In this document: positions 42,112-50,156 of the stretch, in pieces | Layout: each line of letters opens with the position of its first letter | How positions within the stretch are numbered: the first letter of the stretch is position 1 | Origin: Acidobacteriota bacterium | GTDB lineage: Bacteria; Acidobacteriota; Terriglobia; Acidiferrales; UBA7541 | Length of the DNA: 64,000 nucleotides | Assembly (NCBI GenBank): GCA_013289855.1 | Contig: JABCZD010000019.1 | Span: 1 to 64,000 of the forward strand | Direction: 5' to 3' | Program-made: the position numbers and the translations under genes | Notes under the pieces: generated by a model | The model's input: only the letters and a program-made list of their open reading frames with translations | What the model was told of the DNA's origin: nothing | Database searches by the model: none

Positions 42112-42423
42112 ATGTACGCAGTCATAAAGACCGGAGGAAAGCAGTATCGCGTCGCGCCGGGCGACACTATTCGGATTGAGCGTGTGGACGGGCAAATCGG
42201 TGAGGACGTTACGTTTGGCTCGGTTCTCGCGGTACACGACGGAGAAAAAAAGATTTTGCACGGAGCGGACGCCGGAAAAGCGACCGTGACCGGCAAAATT
42301 GTAGCCCAGGATCGCGCCAAAAAGGTGATCGTGCTGAAGTTCAAGAAGACCAACCAGTACAAGATCCGGCGCGGCCATCGGCAGAATTATACTTCCGTGA
42401 AAGTCAGCGAAATTAAGCTGTAA
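42112..42423 (+). CDS. rplU: 50S ribosomal protein L21
   Basis: A 103-residue ribosomal protein with the L21 signature: MYAVIKTGGKQYRVAPGDTIRIERVDG at 1-27 and, at the C-terminal end, KKTNQYKIRRGHRQNYTSVKVSEI (about 78-101). The ATG at 42112 is used; an ATG three bases before is too close to GGAGG. It leads the conserved order rplU-rpmA-obgE. Confidence 0.98.
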   Translation: MYAVIKTGGKQYRVAPGDTIRIERVDGQIGEDVTFGSVLAVHDGEKKILHGADAGKATVTGKIVAQDRAKKVIVLKFKKTNQYKIRRGHRQNYTSVKVSEIKL

Positions 42424-42477
42424 GTAGCTCTCACTAAGGGCTTTAGCCCGGCAGACTCATACAAAAAGGATTGCGTA

Positions 42478-42756
42478 ATGGCACATAAAAAGGGCGGCGG
42501 CTCCTCTACAAACGGCCGCGATTCACACGGGCAGCGGCTGGGCGTCAAGCGATTTGGCGGTCAGTTGGTTAATGCCGGGACGATCTTGATTCGGCAGCGC
42601 GGCACCAAGCATCGCGCCGGGGAAAACGTCGGCAAAGGCAAGGACGATACGCTGTACGCCTTGGTCACCGGCTACGTGAAGTTCACGGATCGCGGGCGGC
42701 ATGGGCGCGAAATCAGCGTGGCCCCGCAAGCGGAAGCTAGCGCCGCGGTAAATTAA
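42478..42756 (+). CDS. rpmA: 50S ribosomal protein L27
   Basis: A 92-residue L27 with the invariant N-terminus MAHKKGGGSSTNGRDS, which reaches the peptidyl-transferase centre, and GTKHRAGENVGKGKDDTLYAL (about 40-60), RHGREISVAP. The Firmicutes-type N-terminal cleavage extension is absent. ATG 42478 has AAGGA upstream. It is followed by a terminator. Confidence 0.98.
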   Translation: MAHKKGGGSSTNGRDSHGQRLGVKRFGGQLVNAGTILIRQRGTKHRAGENVGKGKDDTLYALVTGYVKFTDRGRHGREISVAPQAEASAAVN

Positions 42757-42802
42757 CGCGGCACCTGTAGCAAAAACGTGGTGCGCAGTGTCCGACTCTC
42801 TC

Positions 42803-42836
42803 AAAAGCGGTCCTGGCTAGCCGGGGCCGCTTTTTG
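42803..42836 (+). terminator. Rho-independent terminator after rpmA
   Basis: AAAGCGGTCC (42804-42813) pairs with GGGGCCGCTTT around TGGCTAGCC, and the stem ends in TTTTT. It lies 47 bp after the rpmA stop and separates rplU-rpmA from obgE. Confidence 0.85.
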
Positions 42837-42899
42837 TTTCTGCGTGCATCCAATAGGCGACTGGACACTGGGAGTCGAGGCACGGTTTAACGCGTGAAA

Positions 42900-42914
42900 G
42901 CGGCGTCAAGCCGC
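42900..42914. repeat. Short hairpin upstream of obgE
   Basis: GCGGC-GTCAA-GCCGC, a 5-bp stem inside GAAAGCGGCGTCAAGCCGCC. It lies 48 bp before the obgE start and resembles the intergenic hairpins elsewhere in the window. Confidence 0.4.
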
Positions 42915-42962
42915 CGCACTCCAAAAGGCTTGTTTTCTGAGTAGTGGAATGAGGTAAGCAGC

Positions 42963-44063
42963 GTGTTCGTTGACGAAGCAAAAATATCCGTGAAGGCGGG
43001 AGATGGCGGGAACGGCTGCGTGGCGTTTCGCCGGGAGAAGTTCGTCCCGCGCGGCGGACCGTCCGGCGGGGACGGCGGCAACGGCGGAAGTATTTTTGTG
43101 GAAGCCAACCCGAACGACAACACGCTCTTGCGCTATCGCTACAATCGGGAATTCAAGGCGGAACGCGGACGGCATGGCGAAGGTTCTAACTGCACGGGGC
43201 ATTCCGGCGACGACATGATTCTGCAGGTTCCCGTCGGCACGCTGGTAATCGACGAACACGGCCGAACCATGGCGGATCTGGCGACGGCGGGACAGCGTGT
43301 GTTGGTGGCGCATGGCGGGCGCGGCGGACGCGGCAATCAGAACTTTGCCAAGCCGTGGCATCAAGCGCCCCGTGAACATGAGGAAGGGTTTCCAGGCGAA
43401 GAACGGCATTTGCGTTTTGAATTGAAGTTGCTCGCGGACGTCGGACTGGTGGGTTTTCCGAACGCGGGAAAATCAACGCTGATTTCGGTAATTTCCGCGG
43501 CGCGACCGAAAATCGCCAACTATCCTTTTACTACGCTGGAGCCGAATCTGGGCGTTGTGAACGCCGATGGGAAAGAAGGCTCGCAAATCGGACGCAGCTT
43601 TGTGGTGGCCGACCTTCCCGGGCTGATTGAAGGCGCGCATCTGGGCCACGGCTTGGGCATTCGCTTTCTGCGGCACGTGGAACGCACGCGCCTGCTGGTG
43701 CACATGATCGACACCAGCGAGAGCACGGACGCTGACCCCATTGAGTCGTACGGGGTGGTGGCCGGCGAACTTTCGTCTTTCAGTTCACTGCTGGCGGAAA
43801 AGCCGGTGATTGTGGTGGCGTCCAAACTTGATGCCACCGTGGATCGCACCCGTATGGAAGAGCTACGCGTTTTTTGCTCCGCGCACGGCCTGGAGTTTCA
43901 CGCCATCTCAGCAGCCACCGGCGAAGGCGTCCGCGAACTAGTGCGCTCCATCGCTGATGCTTTGGACAAAATTCCCCGTGCCCCTGATTCGGCGCTGGAC
44001 TTGGTGGACGAGTCCGCAGAAGATATTCATGACGCTTCACAACCCTCTCGGGAGGCGCATTGA
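42963..44063 (+). CDS. obgE: GTPase Obg
   Basis: Obg is a ribosome-assembly and stress GTPase. The 366-residue protein has the glycine-rich Obg domain (1-157, FVDEAKISVKAGDGGNGC...), then the G domain: G1 GFPNAGKST (164-172), switch I FTTLEPNLGV (about 189-198), G3 DLPG (217-220), G4 SKLD (287-290) and G5 SAATGEG (about 313-319). G4 usually reads NKxD; the first Asn is Ser here. A short acidic tail follows. Start GTG 42963, preceded by GAGGTAAG. The stop overlaps nadD as TTGA. Confidence 0.96.
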   Translation: MFVDEAKISVKAGDGGNGCVAFRREKFVPRGGPSGGDGGNGGSIFVEANPNDNTLLRYRYNREFKAERGRHGEGSNCTGHSGDDMILQVPVGTLVIDEHGRTMADLATAGQRVLVAHGGRGGRGNQNFAKPWHQAPREHEEGFPGEERHLRFELKLLADVGLVGFPNAGKSTLISVISAARPKIANYPFTTLEPNLGVVNADGKEGSQIGRSFVVADLPGLIEGAHLGHGLGIRFLRHVERTRLLVHMIDTSESTDADPIESYGVVAGELSSFSSLLAEKPVIVVASKLDATVDRTRMEELRVFCSAHGLEFHAISAATGEGVRELVRSIADALDKIPRAPDSALDLVDESAEDIHDASQPSREAH

Positions 44064-44788
44064 CGACCGCGCAGGCCCAGGCTCATCGCACCGCCGCCAA
44101 ACACCATCCCCGCCGCATCGCGCTTTTTGGCGGTTCATTTGATCCTGTTCACAATGGACACCTCGCCGTGGCGCGCGCCGCGGACCGCCGATTTAATTTT
44201 GATGAAATGAATTTTATTGCCGCGAGCCGGCCGCCGCACAAGTTGAAGCAGCATCTGGCGCCGTTTCCGCATCGCTTCGCGATGGTGTCGCTGGCGTGCA
44301 CGGAGCATCCGCATTTCGTGCCGTCGCTGGCGGAAGCGGGCGAAGACTTCAGCGGGACGCAACTGCATTACTCGGTGGATACGGTGCGCTATTTTCGCCA
44401 CGTGAATAACGGGCACGGCGACCGCGTGTTTTTTATCATCGGCGCAGACGCGTTTCTGGATATTCCCATGTGGAAAGAGTACGAAGCGCTGCTGGGTCTG
44501 TGTGATTTCATCGTAGCCAATCGCCCCGGGATTCGCGCCGAAGCGCTGCGCTTGGTGATTCCGCCGGATTTGCTGGCGGGCCCCAACGACAAACGAGAAA
44601 CGGAAACCGATCATCCGTCGGAAGTGGTGGCGCATCTGCGGCGCACCAGTGTGTACCTGCTGGAAAACGTAGCCAGCGAAATTTCCGCTACCGACATTCG
44701 CCGTCGCGCGAACCGGGGCCAGTCCATTCACGGACTGGTCTCCGCGCGCGTCGAGGAATATATTCTTAAACAAGGCCTATACCGTTGA
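44060..44788 (+). CDS. nadD: Nicotinate-nucleotide adenylyltransferase
   Basis: NadD forms deamido-NAD from nicotinate mononucleotide and ATP. The 242-residue protein has a 16-residue N-terminal extension, then ALFGGSFDPVHNGHL (about 21-35, nucleotidyl-transferase HxGH), ASRPPHK (about 54-60) and ISATDIRRR (about 208-216), which is the SxTxxR motif. Translation starts at the TTG at 44060, overlapping the Obg stop as TTGA, and its stop overlaps rsfS as TTGA. It sits between Obg and RsfS as in many genomes. Confidence 0.96.
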   Translation: MTTAQAQAHRTAAKHHPRRIALFGGSFDPVHNGHLAVARAADRRFNFDEMNFIAASRPPHKLKQHLAPFPHRFAMVSLACTEHPHFVPSLAEAGEDFSGTQLHYSVDTVRYFRHVNNGHGDRVFFIIGADAFLDIPMWKEYEALLGLCDFIVANRPGIRAEALRLVIPPDLLAGPNDKRETETDHPSEVVAHLRRTSVYLLENVASEISATDIRRRANRGQSIHGLVSARVEEYILKQGLYR

Positions 44789-45210
44789 AACTAGAAAACC
44801 TACCATCAGGCGTGCGGCTGGCAGTCGAAGCCGCACAAAGCAAAAAAGCCGCGGGGATCACCGTCCTCGATCTGAAAGAGCTGGGCGCCTTCACGCAATA
44901 TTTTGTGATTTGCACGGGCTTCAGCACGCCGCAGGTGCAGGCGATCTGCAGCGAGATCGAAGAACAGTTGGACAAAGAGATGAAGCGTTCGCCGGAACAT
45001 CGCGAAGGCCGCGGCAGCGCGGAATGGGCGTTGCTGGACTATGGCGCGTTTATCGTGCACGTGTTTGGCGAGCAGGCGCGGCGCTTCTATGATCTGGAGC
45101 GCTTGTGGCGCTCCGCGCCCAAGCTGGTTTTGCCGGACGAGCCCGAGGGTCCGCACGGCGGCAGCACGTTCCGCGACGTACACTCCGCGGATAACGCCAT
45201 CGCGCCATGA
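44785..45210 (+). CDS. rsfS: Ribosomal silencing factor RsfS
   Basis: RsfS binds L14 and prevents subunit joining during starvation. The 141-residue protein has the family pattern: AAQSKKAAGITVLDLKELGAFTQYFVICTGFST (about 12-44), GRGSAEWALLDYGAFIVHVFGEQARRFYDLERLW (about 73-106). The TTG start at 44785 overlaps the nadD stop as TTGA. The C-terminal 25 residues extend beyond the fold. Its stop overlaps the next ATG as ATGA, coupling it to the sigma-54-type activator. Confidence 0.96.
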   Translation: MKLENLPSGVRLAVEAAQSKKAAGITVLDLKELGAFTQYFVICTGFSTPQVQAICSEIEEQLDKEMKRSPEHREGRGSAEWALLDYGAFIVHVFGEQARRFYDLERLWRSAPKLVLPDEPEGPHGGSTFRDVHSADNAIAP

Positions 45211-46190
45211 GCACAGAGCGATTGCCGTGGGTCTCGGAAGATCCGGCATCGCTCCGCCTTTTTGAACTGGCACAAAAAGTTGCCCCCACCGCCACCACAT
45301 TGCTGATTGTCGGCGAGAGCGGCACCGGCAAAGATCACCTGGCGCGCCTGGTGCATGAAATCGGGCCGCGGCGCGACGCTCCTTACCTGAAAATCGATTG
45401 CGCGAGCCTTCCGCCGCATTTGGTGGAGAGCGAATTATTTGGGCATGAGCGCGGCTCGTTCACCGGCGCCGTGGAACGCAAGCTCGGCCGGCTGGAAATG
45501 GGCGGCGCTGGCACGATTGTGCTGGATGAAGTTGCAGCGCTCTCGCCAGAGGCGCAAGGCAAGATGCTGCGCGTGCTGCAGGAACGCTCGTTCGAGCGGC
45601 TGGGCGGAACAGAAACGCTGCACATCACGGCGCGCATTATCGCGTTGACGAATGTGGATCTTCCGGCGGCGGTGAAGAATGGCACGTTTCGCGAGGATCT
45701 GTATTTTCGGCTGAATGTGTTGACGCTAGCGGTTCCGGCGCTGCGCGAACGGCGCGCCGACATTCTTCCGCTGGCGCAACACTTGCTGAACATCGTGCGC
45801 GTGGTACACGGCCGCGGGCAGGCGCAGTTGAGCGAAGCGTCGCGGCGGATGCTTTTGGCTTACGCTTGGCCAGGAAATATTCGCGAGCTGCGCAACGCTT
45901 TGGAACGCGCCATTGTGTTTTCGCGCGGTTCCACGATGGCAACAGAAGGAGTTGCTGCGGAAGGCGGCGAAAACATTCTTGAGCCACGAGATTTTCCGGA
46001 GAATATCCGCGCTGCTGCGGGTGGCGCGGCGCATTACGGCGCGGAATTGCTTTCGCTTGAAGAGATCGAACGGAACGCGATCGCCGCTACTCTGGATGCC
46101 ACGCGGTATCAGATTACGCGGTCTTCGAAAATCTTGGGGATCAGCCGTAAGACGTTGCTGGAGAAGCGGAAGAAGTACGGCCTGAAGTGA
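45207..46190 (+). CDS. Sigma-54-dependent activator without sensor domain
   Basis: A 327-residue bacterial enhancer-binding protein consisting of an AAA+ domain and a Fis-type helix-turn-helix. Walker A is GESGTGKDHL (36-45; Asp in place of the usual Glu), the sigma-54 contact loop is GSFTGA (83-88, classical GAFTGA with Ala to Ser), Walker B is GTIVLDEV (101-108), and sensor II/arginine finger region LRERRADI and YAWPGNIRELRN follow. The C-terminus (about 285-327) is the Fis HTH with SKILGISRKTLLEKRKKYGLK. No receiver or GAF domain is encoded, so it may be constitutive or controlled by another protein. It is coupled to rsfS by ATGA and precedes rlmH. Confidence 0.93.
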   Translation: MSTERLPWVSEDPASLRLFELAQKVAPTATTLLIVGESGTGKDHLARLVHEIGPRRDAPYLKIDCASLPPHLVESELFGHERGSFTGAVERKLGRLEMGGAGTIVLDEVAALSPEAQGKMLRVLQERSFERLGGTETLHITARIIALTNVDLPAAVKNGTFREDLYFRLNVLTLAVPALRERRADILPLAQHLLNIVRVVHGRGQAQLSEASRRMLLAYAWPGNIRELRNALERAIVFSRGSTMATEGVAAEGGENILEPRDFPENIRAAAGGAAHYGAELLSLEEIERNAIAATLDATRYQITRSSKILGISRKTLLEKRKKYGLK

Positions 46191-46288
46191 CCAGCAGCTA
46201 TGGCACATCCTGCTGCCCTGAGCGGGCGGGGTACACCGTACCCTTCCACTGGAATTCGGGGAGCAGGCAATTCTTCGAGCGATACTAA

Positions 46289-46723
46289 ATGGCGATGCGC
46301 ATTTGTTTGCTCATGTTGGGCAAGACGAGGCGGGATGAGCTGCGACTCGTGATTGATGACTACGTGAAGCGCGTCCGCCATCAATGCGCGATTGAGGTGG
46401 CGGAAGTCCGCAATGAGGCGGCTGCATTGAAAAGGCTGGACGCCGACCGCGCCGCGACCGTGGTGTTGCTGGACGCCGCGGGAAAGAATCTGGACTCCGG
46501 CAATTTCGCGAAATGGATCGCGGAACACCGAGACCGCGGGCTGCGCGAATTGATCTTTCTTTGCGGCGATGCCGAGGGGTTTCCCGACGAGCTGCGCACA
46601 AGGGCGCAGCAGAAAATCTCGTTGAGCGCCATGACCTTTTCCCACGAACTGGCGCGCGTGATGCTGGCCGAGCAACTGTATCGAGCTTTCGCCATACTTT
46701 CCGGCAGCCCCTATCCCAAATAA
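46289..46723 (+). CDS. rlmH: 23S rRNA (pseudouridine-1915-N3)-methyltransferase RlmH
   Basis: A 144-residue SPOUT methyltransferase that modifies pseudouridine 1915. The family marks are LIFLCGDAEGFPDELR (about 90-105, the GGADG-like loop) and ISLSAMTFSHELARVMLAEQLYRAFAILSGSPYPK at the C-terminus, where most members end in PYHK; here the penultimate Lys is preceded by Pro instead of His. The ATG could be at 46289 or 46295 (MRICLLMLGKT). A GATACT box lies directly upstream. Confidence 0.93.
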   Translation: MAMRICLLMLGKTRRDELRLVIDDYVKRVRHQCAIEVAEVRNEAAALKRLDADRAATVVLLDAAGKNLDSGNFAKWIAEHRDRGLRELIFLCGDAEGFPDELRTRAQQKISLSAMTFSHELARVMLAEQLYRAFAILSGSPYPK

Positions 46724-46747
46724 CGCGGCTAGTGTACAAACGTAGAT

Positions 46748-47191
46748 ATGTCTATTCGGATTTCAGCAGACGAAAAGCATCCTTCCGCATCGATTGAAAT
46801 TCCGCTGGCCAAGCCGCTGCCGGATTACGACCTGGAACAACTGGAGCAGCCGACGCCGCGCGATGTCGACGCCGTGCTGGTGTCGCAGGGCTTCCGAGAT
46901 TTAGTGGATGACGCGCGCGGAGTACTGATGGATTTGCTGGCGCATCCTCCGCACGTCGCCAATGCGCAGGAAGGCAGCGCGCTCGATTTTACTTCGCAGG
47001 CGGCGCCGCATCTGGAGCTTACGCAATTGACGGGAGCGATCTGTCCGGGCGACGACAATGTTTATCGGCCGGGGTTGTGGATTGTGGTTCGCGATCCGCA
47101 CGCGCAGCCGAAGACAGCGCTGTGTCATTCAACGCAGTTGAGGCTAGCTGCGATTGCCAAGGAATTTGTGAAGCGGCTGGATTTGGCGTGA
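46748..47191 (+). CDS. Hypothetical protein
   Basis: A 147-residue soluble protein of unknown family, acidic to neutral, with no signal peptide. It begins MSIRISADEKHPSASIEIPLAKPLPDYDLE and its last third contains LELTQLTGAICPGDDNVYRPGLWIVVRDPHAQPKTALCHSTQ, which has strands and two Cys. A -10-like TACAAA (46735-46740) ends 7 nt before the ATG and there is no Shine-Dalgarno, so translation may be leaderless. It lies between rlmH and cobO. Confidence 0.6.
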   Translation: MSIRISADEKHPSASIEIPLAKPLPDYDLEQLEQPTPRDVDAVLVSQGFRDLVDDARGVLMDLLAHPPHVANAQEGSALDFTSQAAPHLELTQLTGAICPGDDNVYRPGLWIVVRDPHAQPKTALCHSTQLRLAAIAKEFVKRLDLA

Positions 47192-47252
47192 GGTTGGTAG
47201 AAACCCTGAATGGTTTTTCAAAGCTATACGCTGAGCTTCTAAACTAAAAGAC

Positions 47253-47789
47253 ATGCCGGAAGAAAAAGGATTGCTGATCGTTTACACCGGGCCAGGCAAG
47301 GGAAAAACCACCTGCGCTCTGGGCACCGCTTTTCGCGCGGTGGGGCAAGGCTTACGCGTGCTGATGGTGCAATTCATTAAAGGATCGTGGCACTACGGCG
47401 AACTGGACGCGGCCAAAATGCTGGGCGACGATAAATTTGAAATTCGGCCCATGGGGCGCGGGTTTGTGAAAATTGGCGGGGCGGAAACCGATCCCGCGGA
47501 CATCAAGCTGGCTGAAGAGTGTTGGCAGGCGGGGCGTGACGCCATTTATGGAGGGAAATACGATCTGGTGGTTCTGGACGAAATCAACTACACCATCAGC
47601 TACCACATGCTGGATGCTGACGTGGTAGCGGAAGCGCTGAAGAATCGGCCGGAGCGCGTGCACGTGATTTGCACAGGGCGAAACGCGCACGCCAAGATCA
47701 CCGAGATCGCGGACCTGGTAACGGAGATGCGCGAGGTGAAACACCCCTACACGAAGGGTATACTGGCTCAAAGGGGCATCGACTATTAA
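47253..47789 (+). CDS. cobO: Cob(I)alamin / cob(I)yrinic acid adenosyltransferase
   Basis: Adenosylates corrinoids from ATP. The 178-residue protein is of the CobO/BtuR/CobA type: the P-loop YTGPGKGKTTCALG (about 11-24), VLMVQFIKGSWHYGE, EIRPMGRGFV, DEINYTISYHML (about 110-121), HVICTGRNAH. Length and the GKGKTT loop match. The usual neighbours of cobalamin synthesis are absent, so a salvage role is likely. Start ATG 47253; accD follows 40 bp after the stop. Confidence 0.94.
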   Translation: MPEEKGLLIVYTGPGKGKTTCALGTAFRAVGQGLRVLMVQFIKGSWHYGELDAAKMLGDDKFEIRPMGRGFVKIGGAETDPADIKLAEECWQAGRDAIYGGKYDLVVLDEINYTISYHMLDADVVAEALKNRPERVHVICTGRNAHAKITEIADLVTEMREVKHPYTKGILAQRGIDY

Positions 47790-47829
47790 CGCGTGTTGGT
47801 AATTGCTTCGACGGCTCGAACACACTTCT

Positions 47830-48678
47830 ATGGCTTGGTTTAAGCGCGAAAAAAAATCGATTGAGCAGACCACCGCGCCCGAGGATCGCCGGGTGCGTAC
47901 GGAAGGTCTGTGGGTAAAGTGCGAATCTTGCCGCACCATTGTGTTCCGCCAAGATCTTGAAGCGAACCTTTTTGTGTGCCCCAAGTGCCAGTTTCATTTC
48001 AAGATGTCTGCGACGCAACGGTTGGAAATGCTATTGGACGGGCGATGGACGGAGCATGATGCGGGAATGACCTCGACGGACCCCCTGAAGTTCGTCGATC
48101 TTAAGCCGTACGCGAGGCGCATCAAGGACGCGCAGAAAAAGTTGGGCGTGAACGACGCGGTGATCACCGCCGAAGGGCAATTGAATGGCCGGCCGGTAGT
48201 GATGTGCGCGATGGAGTTTGGATTTATTGGCGGTTCCATGGGCGCGGTAGTGGGAGAGAAAGTGACGCGGGGTATTGAGATGGCGCTGGAGACCCGGCAG
48301 CCGTTTATCGCGGTGTCCTGCTCCGGCGGCGCGCGAATGATGGAAGGGACCATCAGCCTGATGCAACTGGCGAAAGTTTCCGCGGCGCTGGCGCGTTTTG
48401 ACGAGGCCAGGCTGCCGTTTATTTCACTGTTGACGGATCCAACCACCGGGGGAGTGACCGCCAGCTTCGCCATGCTGGGCGATTTAAACATTGCGGAACC
48501 GGGAGCGCTGATTGGATTTGCCGGACCCCGCGTGATCGAGCAGACCATTCGGCAGAAATTGCCGGAGGGATTTCAGCGCAGCGAGTTTCTGCTGGAACAC
48601 GGATTCCTGGACGCGATTGTGCCGCGAAAAGAACTAAAGGCGTTTATTGCCAGTTCGCTGGACCTATTGCTGACGTAA
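47830..48678 (+). CDS. accD: Acetyl-CoA carboxylase carboxyltransferase subunit beta
   Basis: AccD is the zinc-containing subunit of the malonyl-CoA-forming carboxyltransferase. The 282-residue protein has the N-terminal zinc ribbon with CESC (about 31-34) and CPKC (about 50-53), then the crotonase-like fold: EFGFIGGSMGAVVGEKVTRGIEMAL (about 135-158), SCSGGARMMEGTISLMQLAK, TDPTTGGVTASFAMLGD, GFAGPRVIEQTIRQKLPEGFQ. Start ATG 47830 (MAWFKREKK). It lies 53 bp before folC, a common pair; accA is not in the window. Confidence 0.97.
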   Translation: MAWFKREKKSIEQTTAPEDRRVRTEGLWVKCESCRTIVFRQDLEANLFVCPKCQFHFKMSATQRLEMLLDGRWTEHDAGMTSTDPLKFVDLKPYARRIKDAQKKLGVNDAVITAEGQLNGRPVVMCAMEFGFIGGSMGAVVGEKVTRGIEMALETRQPFIAVSCSGGARMMEGTISLMQLAKVSAALARFDEARLPFISLLTDPTTGGVTASFAMLGDLNIAEPGALIGFAGPRVIEQTIRQKLPEGFQRSEFLLEHGFLDAIVPRKELKAFIASSLDLLLT

Positions 48679-48731
48679 ATTCCACGGCTGAAAACCGATT
48701 TTCTTGTGCGCCTCTCCGACTGAAAACCACC

Positions 48732-50087
48732 GTGCCGATGAACTACGACGACGCCGTAAAATATTTGCTCTCTCTTGGCCGCGAATTGGCCGCTCCCACG
48801 CAGGCCGCAGCGGCAAAGTTCGACCTGGAAAATATTCGTATTCTTGCCGAGCGGCTTGACCATCCGGAACGCGCCTACCCCAGCGCGCACATTGCGGGAA
48901 CCAACGGAAAGGGATCGACCGCGGCGTTTCTGGAGTCGATCTTGCGCCACGCGGGATTTCGCACCGGGCTGAATACCTCGCCACACCTGGTGAAAATCAA
49001 TGAGCGAATACGCGTGAATGGGCAGGACATCAACAACGAACAATTCGCCGCGGTAGTGACGCATATTCACGGGTTGATCGAGGAGCTTTTGGCAGAAGGG
49101 GAGTTGCGCGCGCATCCGACTTATTTTGAGTGCGTGACGGCCATGGCGTTTGCTTTTTTCGCCGCGGAGCGTGTGGAGTTTGGAATTTTTGAGGTTGGCT
49201 TGGGCGGGCGGCTGGACGCTACCAACATTCTTGCGCCGGTGGTGACGATTCTTACGCGCATCGATTTCGATCATGAGAATTTTCTGGGCCATTCGCTGGA
49301 AGAGATTGCTTCGGAGAAGGCTGGGATTCTGAAGCCAGGCGTGCCAGTGATAATCGCTGCGGAGCAACGCGCGGAAGCTCACCGCGTCATCGTAGATCGC
49401 GCAAAAAAGTTGGGCTGCCCGATCATGGATACGGCCGTCGCTTATCGCGCGCACGACATTACCCTCGACGCGGGTTGCGTGCGTGCTTCGGTGACCGAGC
49501 TAGCTACCGGGTGGTCCAAGGAAATTGCGCCGCGCCTTCCCGGCCGCTTTCAGCTGGACAACGCAGTGAATGCGATTGCGGCGGCGCGATTGCTGGTCGC
49601 GAGCGGCTTGCGCATTTCGGACGACGCCATTGCCCATGGAATCGCCGACGCCGTGTGGCCGGGGCGCATTGAGAAGCTGCAATCCAAGCCGGACATTTAT
49701 CTCGACGGCGCGCACAATCCATCCGCCGCACGGGAGCTGGCAACTTTCCTGACGGAAAACTTTGCGGGGAAAACCATACGGTTGCTCTTTGGGGCCATGC
49801 GCGACAAGGCTGTCGATGAGATCGCCGGAATGCTTTTTCCGTTGGCCACCGAGGTTATCTTCACCGAACCACGTAACCCCCGCGCGATTTCCGCGCCGCA
49901 ACTAGCGGAAATTTCCGCGCACTACGCGGTCGGTTCGAAGATTATCCCCGACGCGGAAAAGGCGCTGGAGTACGCCATCGCGCAATCTGGGCCGAACGAT
50001 GCGATTTTTATCACGGGCTCGCTTTATTTGGTCGGGCAGCTGCGCGAGGCGTGGAAAAATCGCGTGAAAGTTGGCGATAACGAATAG
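48732..50087 (+). CDS. folC: Bifunctional folylpolyglutamate / dihydrofolate synthase
   Basis: FolC adds glutamates to dihydropteroate and folates. The 451-residue protein shows the Mur-ligase-like P-loop HIAGTNGKGSTAAF (about 53-66), LNTSPHLVKINERIRVNG (about 80-97), YFECVTAMAFAFFAAERVEFGIFEVGLGGRLDATN (about 130-164) and DGAHNP (about 319-324). Start GTG 48732, or ATG 48738 (MNYDDAVKYLL). It completes the folate branch begun by FolP at 0.5 kb. Confidence 0.96.
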   Translation: MPMNYDDAVKYLLSLGRELAAPTQAAAAKFDLENIRILAERLDHPERAYPSAHIAGTNGKGSTAAFLESILRHAGFRTGLNTSPHLVKINERIRVNGQDINNEQFAAVVTHIHGLIEELLAEGELRAHPTYFECVTAMAFAFFAAERVEFGIFEVGLGGRLDATNILAPVVTILTRIDFDHENFLGHSLEEIASEKAGILKPGVPVIIAAEQRAEAHRVIVDRAKKLGCPIMDTAVAYRAHDITLDAGCVRASVTELATGWSKEIAPRLPGRFQLDNAVNAIAAARLLVASGLRISDDAIAHGIADAVWPGRIEKLQSKPDIYLDGAHNPSAARELATFLTENFAGKTIRLLFGAMRDKAVDEIAGMLFPLATEVIFTEPRNPRAISAPQLAEISAHYAVGSKIIPDAEKALEYAIAQSGPNDAIFITGSLYLVGQLREAWKNRVKVGDNE

Positions 50088-50110
50088 AATTGATCGTCGT
50101 TGTTCGAAGC

Positions 50111-50130
50111 GGGCACGGCATGCCGTGCCC
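50111..50130. repeat. Perfect 20-bp palindrome, GGGCACG family
   Basis: GGGCACGGCATGCCGTGCCC is fully self-complementary. It matches 15638-15657 at 18 of 20 positions and is likewise followed by TT. It lies 24 bp after folC and 27 bp before the purE start. Confidence 0.7.
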
Positions 50131-50156
50131 TTACGGGAGCTACGTTGGCTGCAAAA

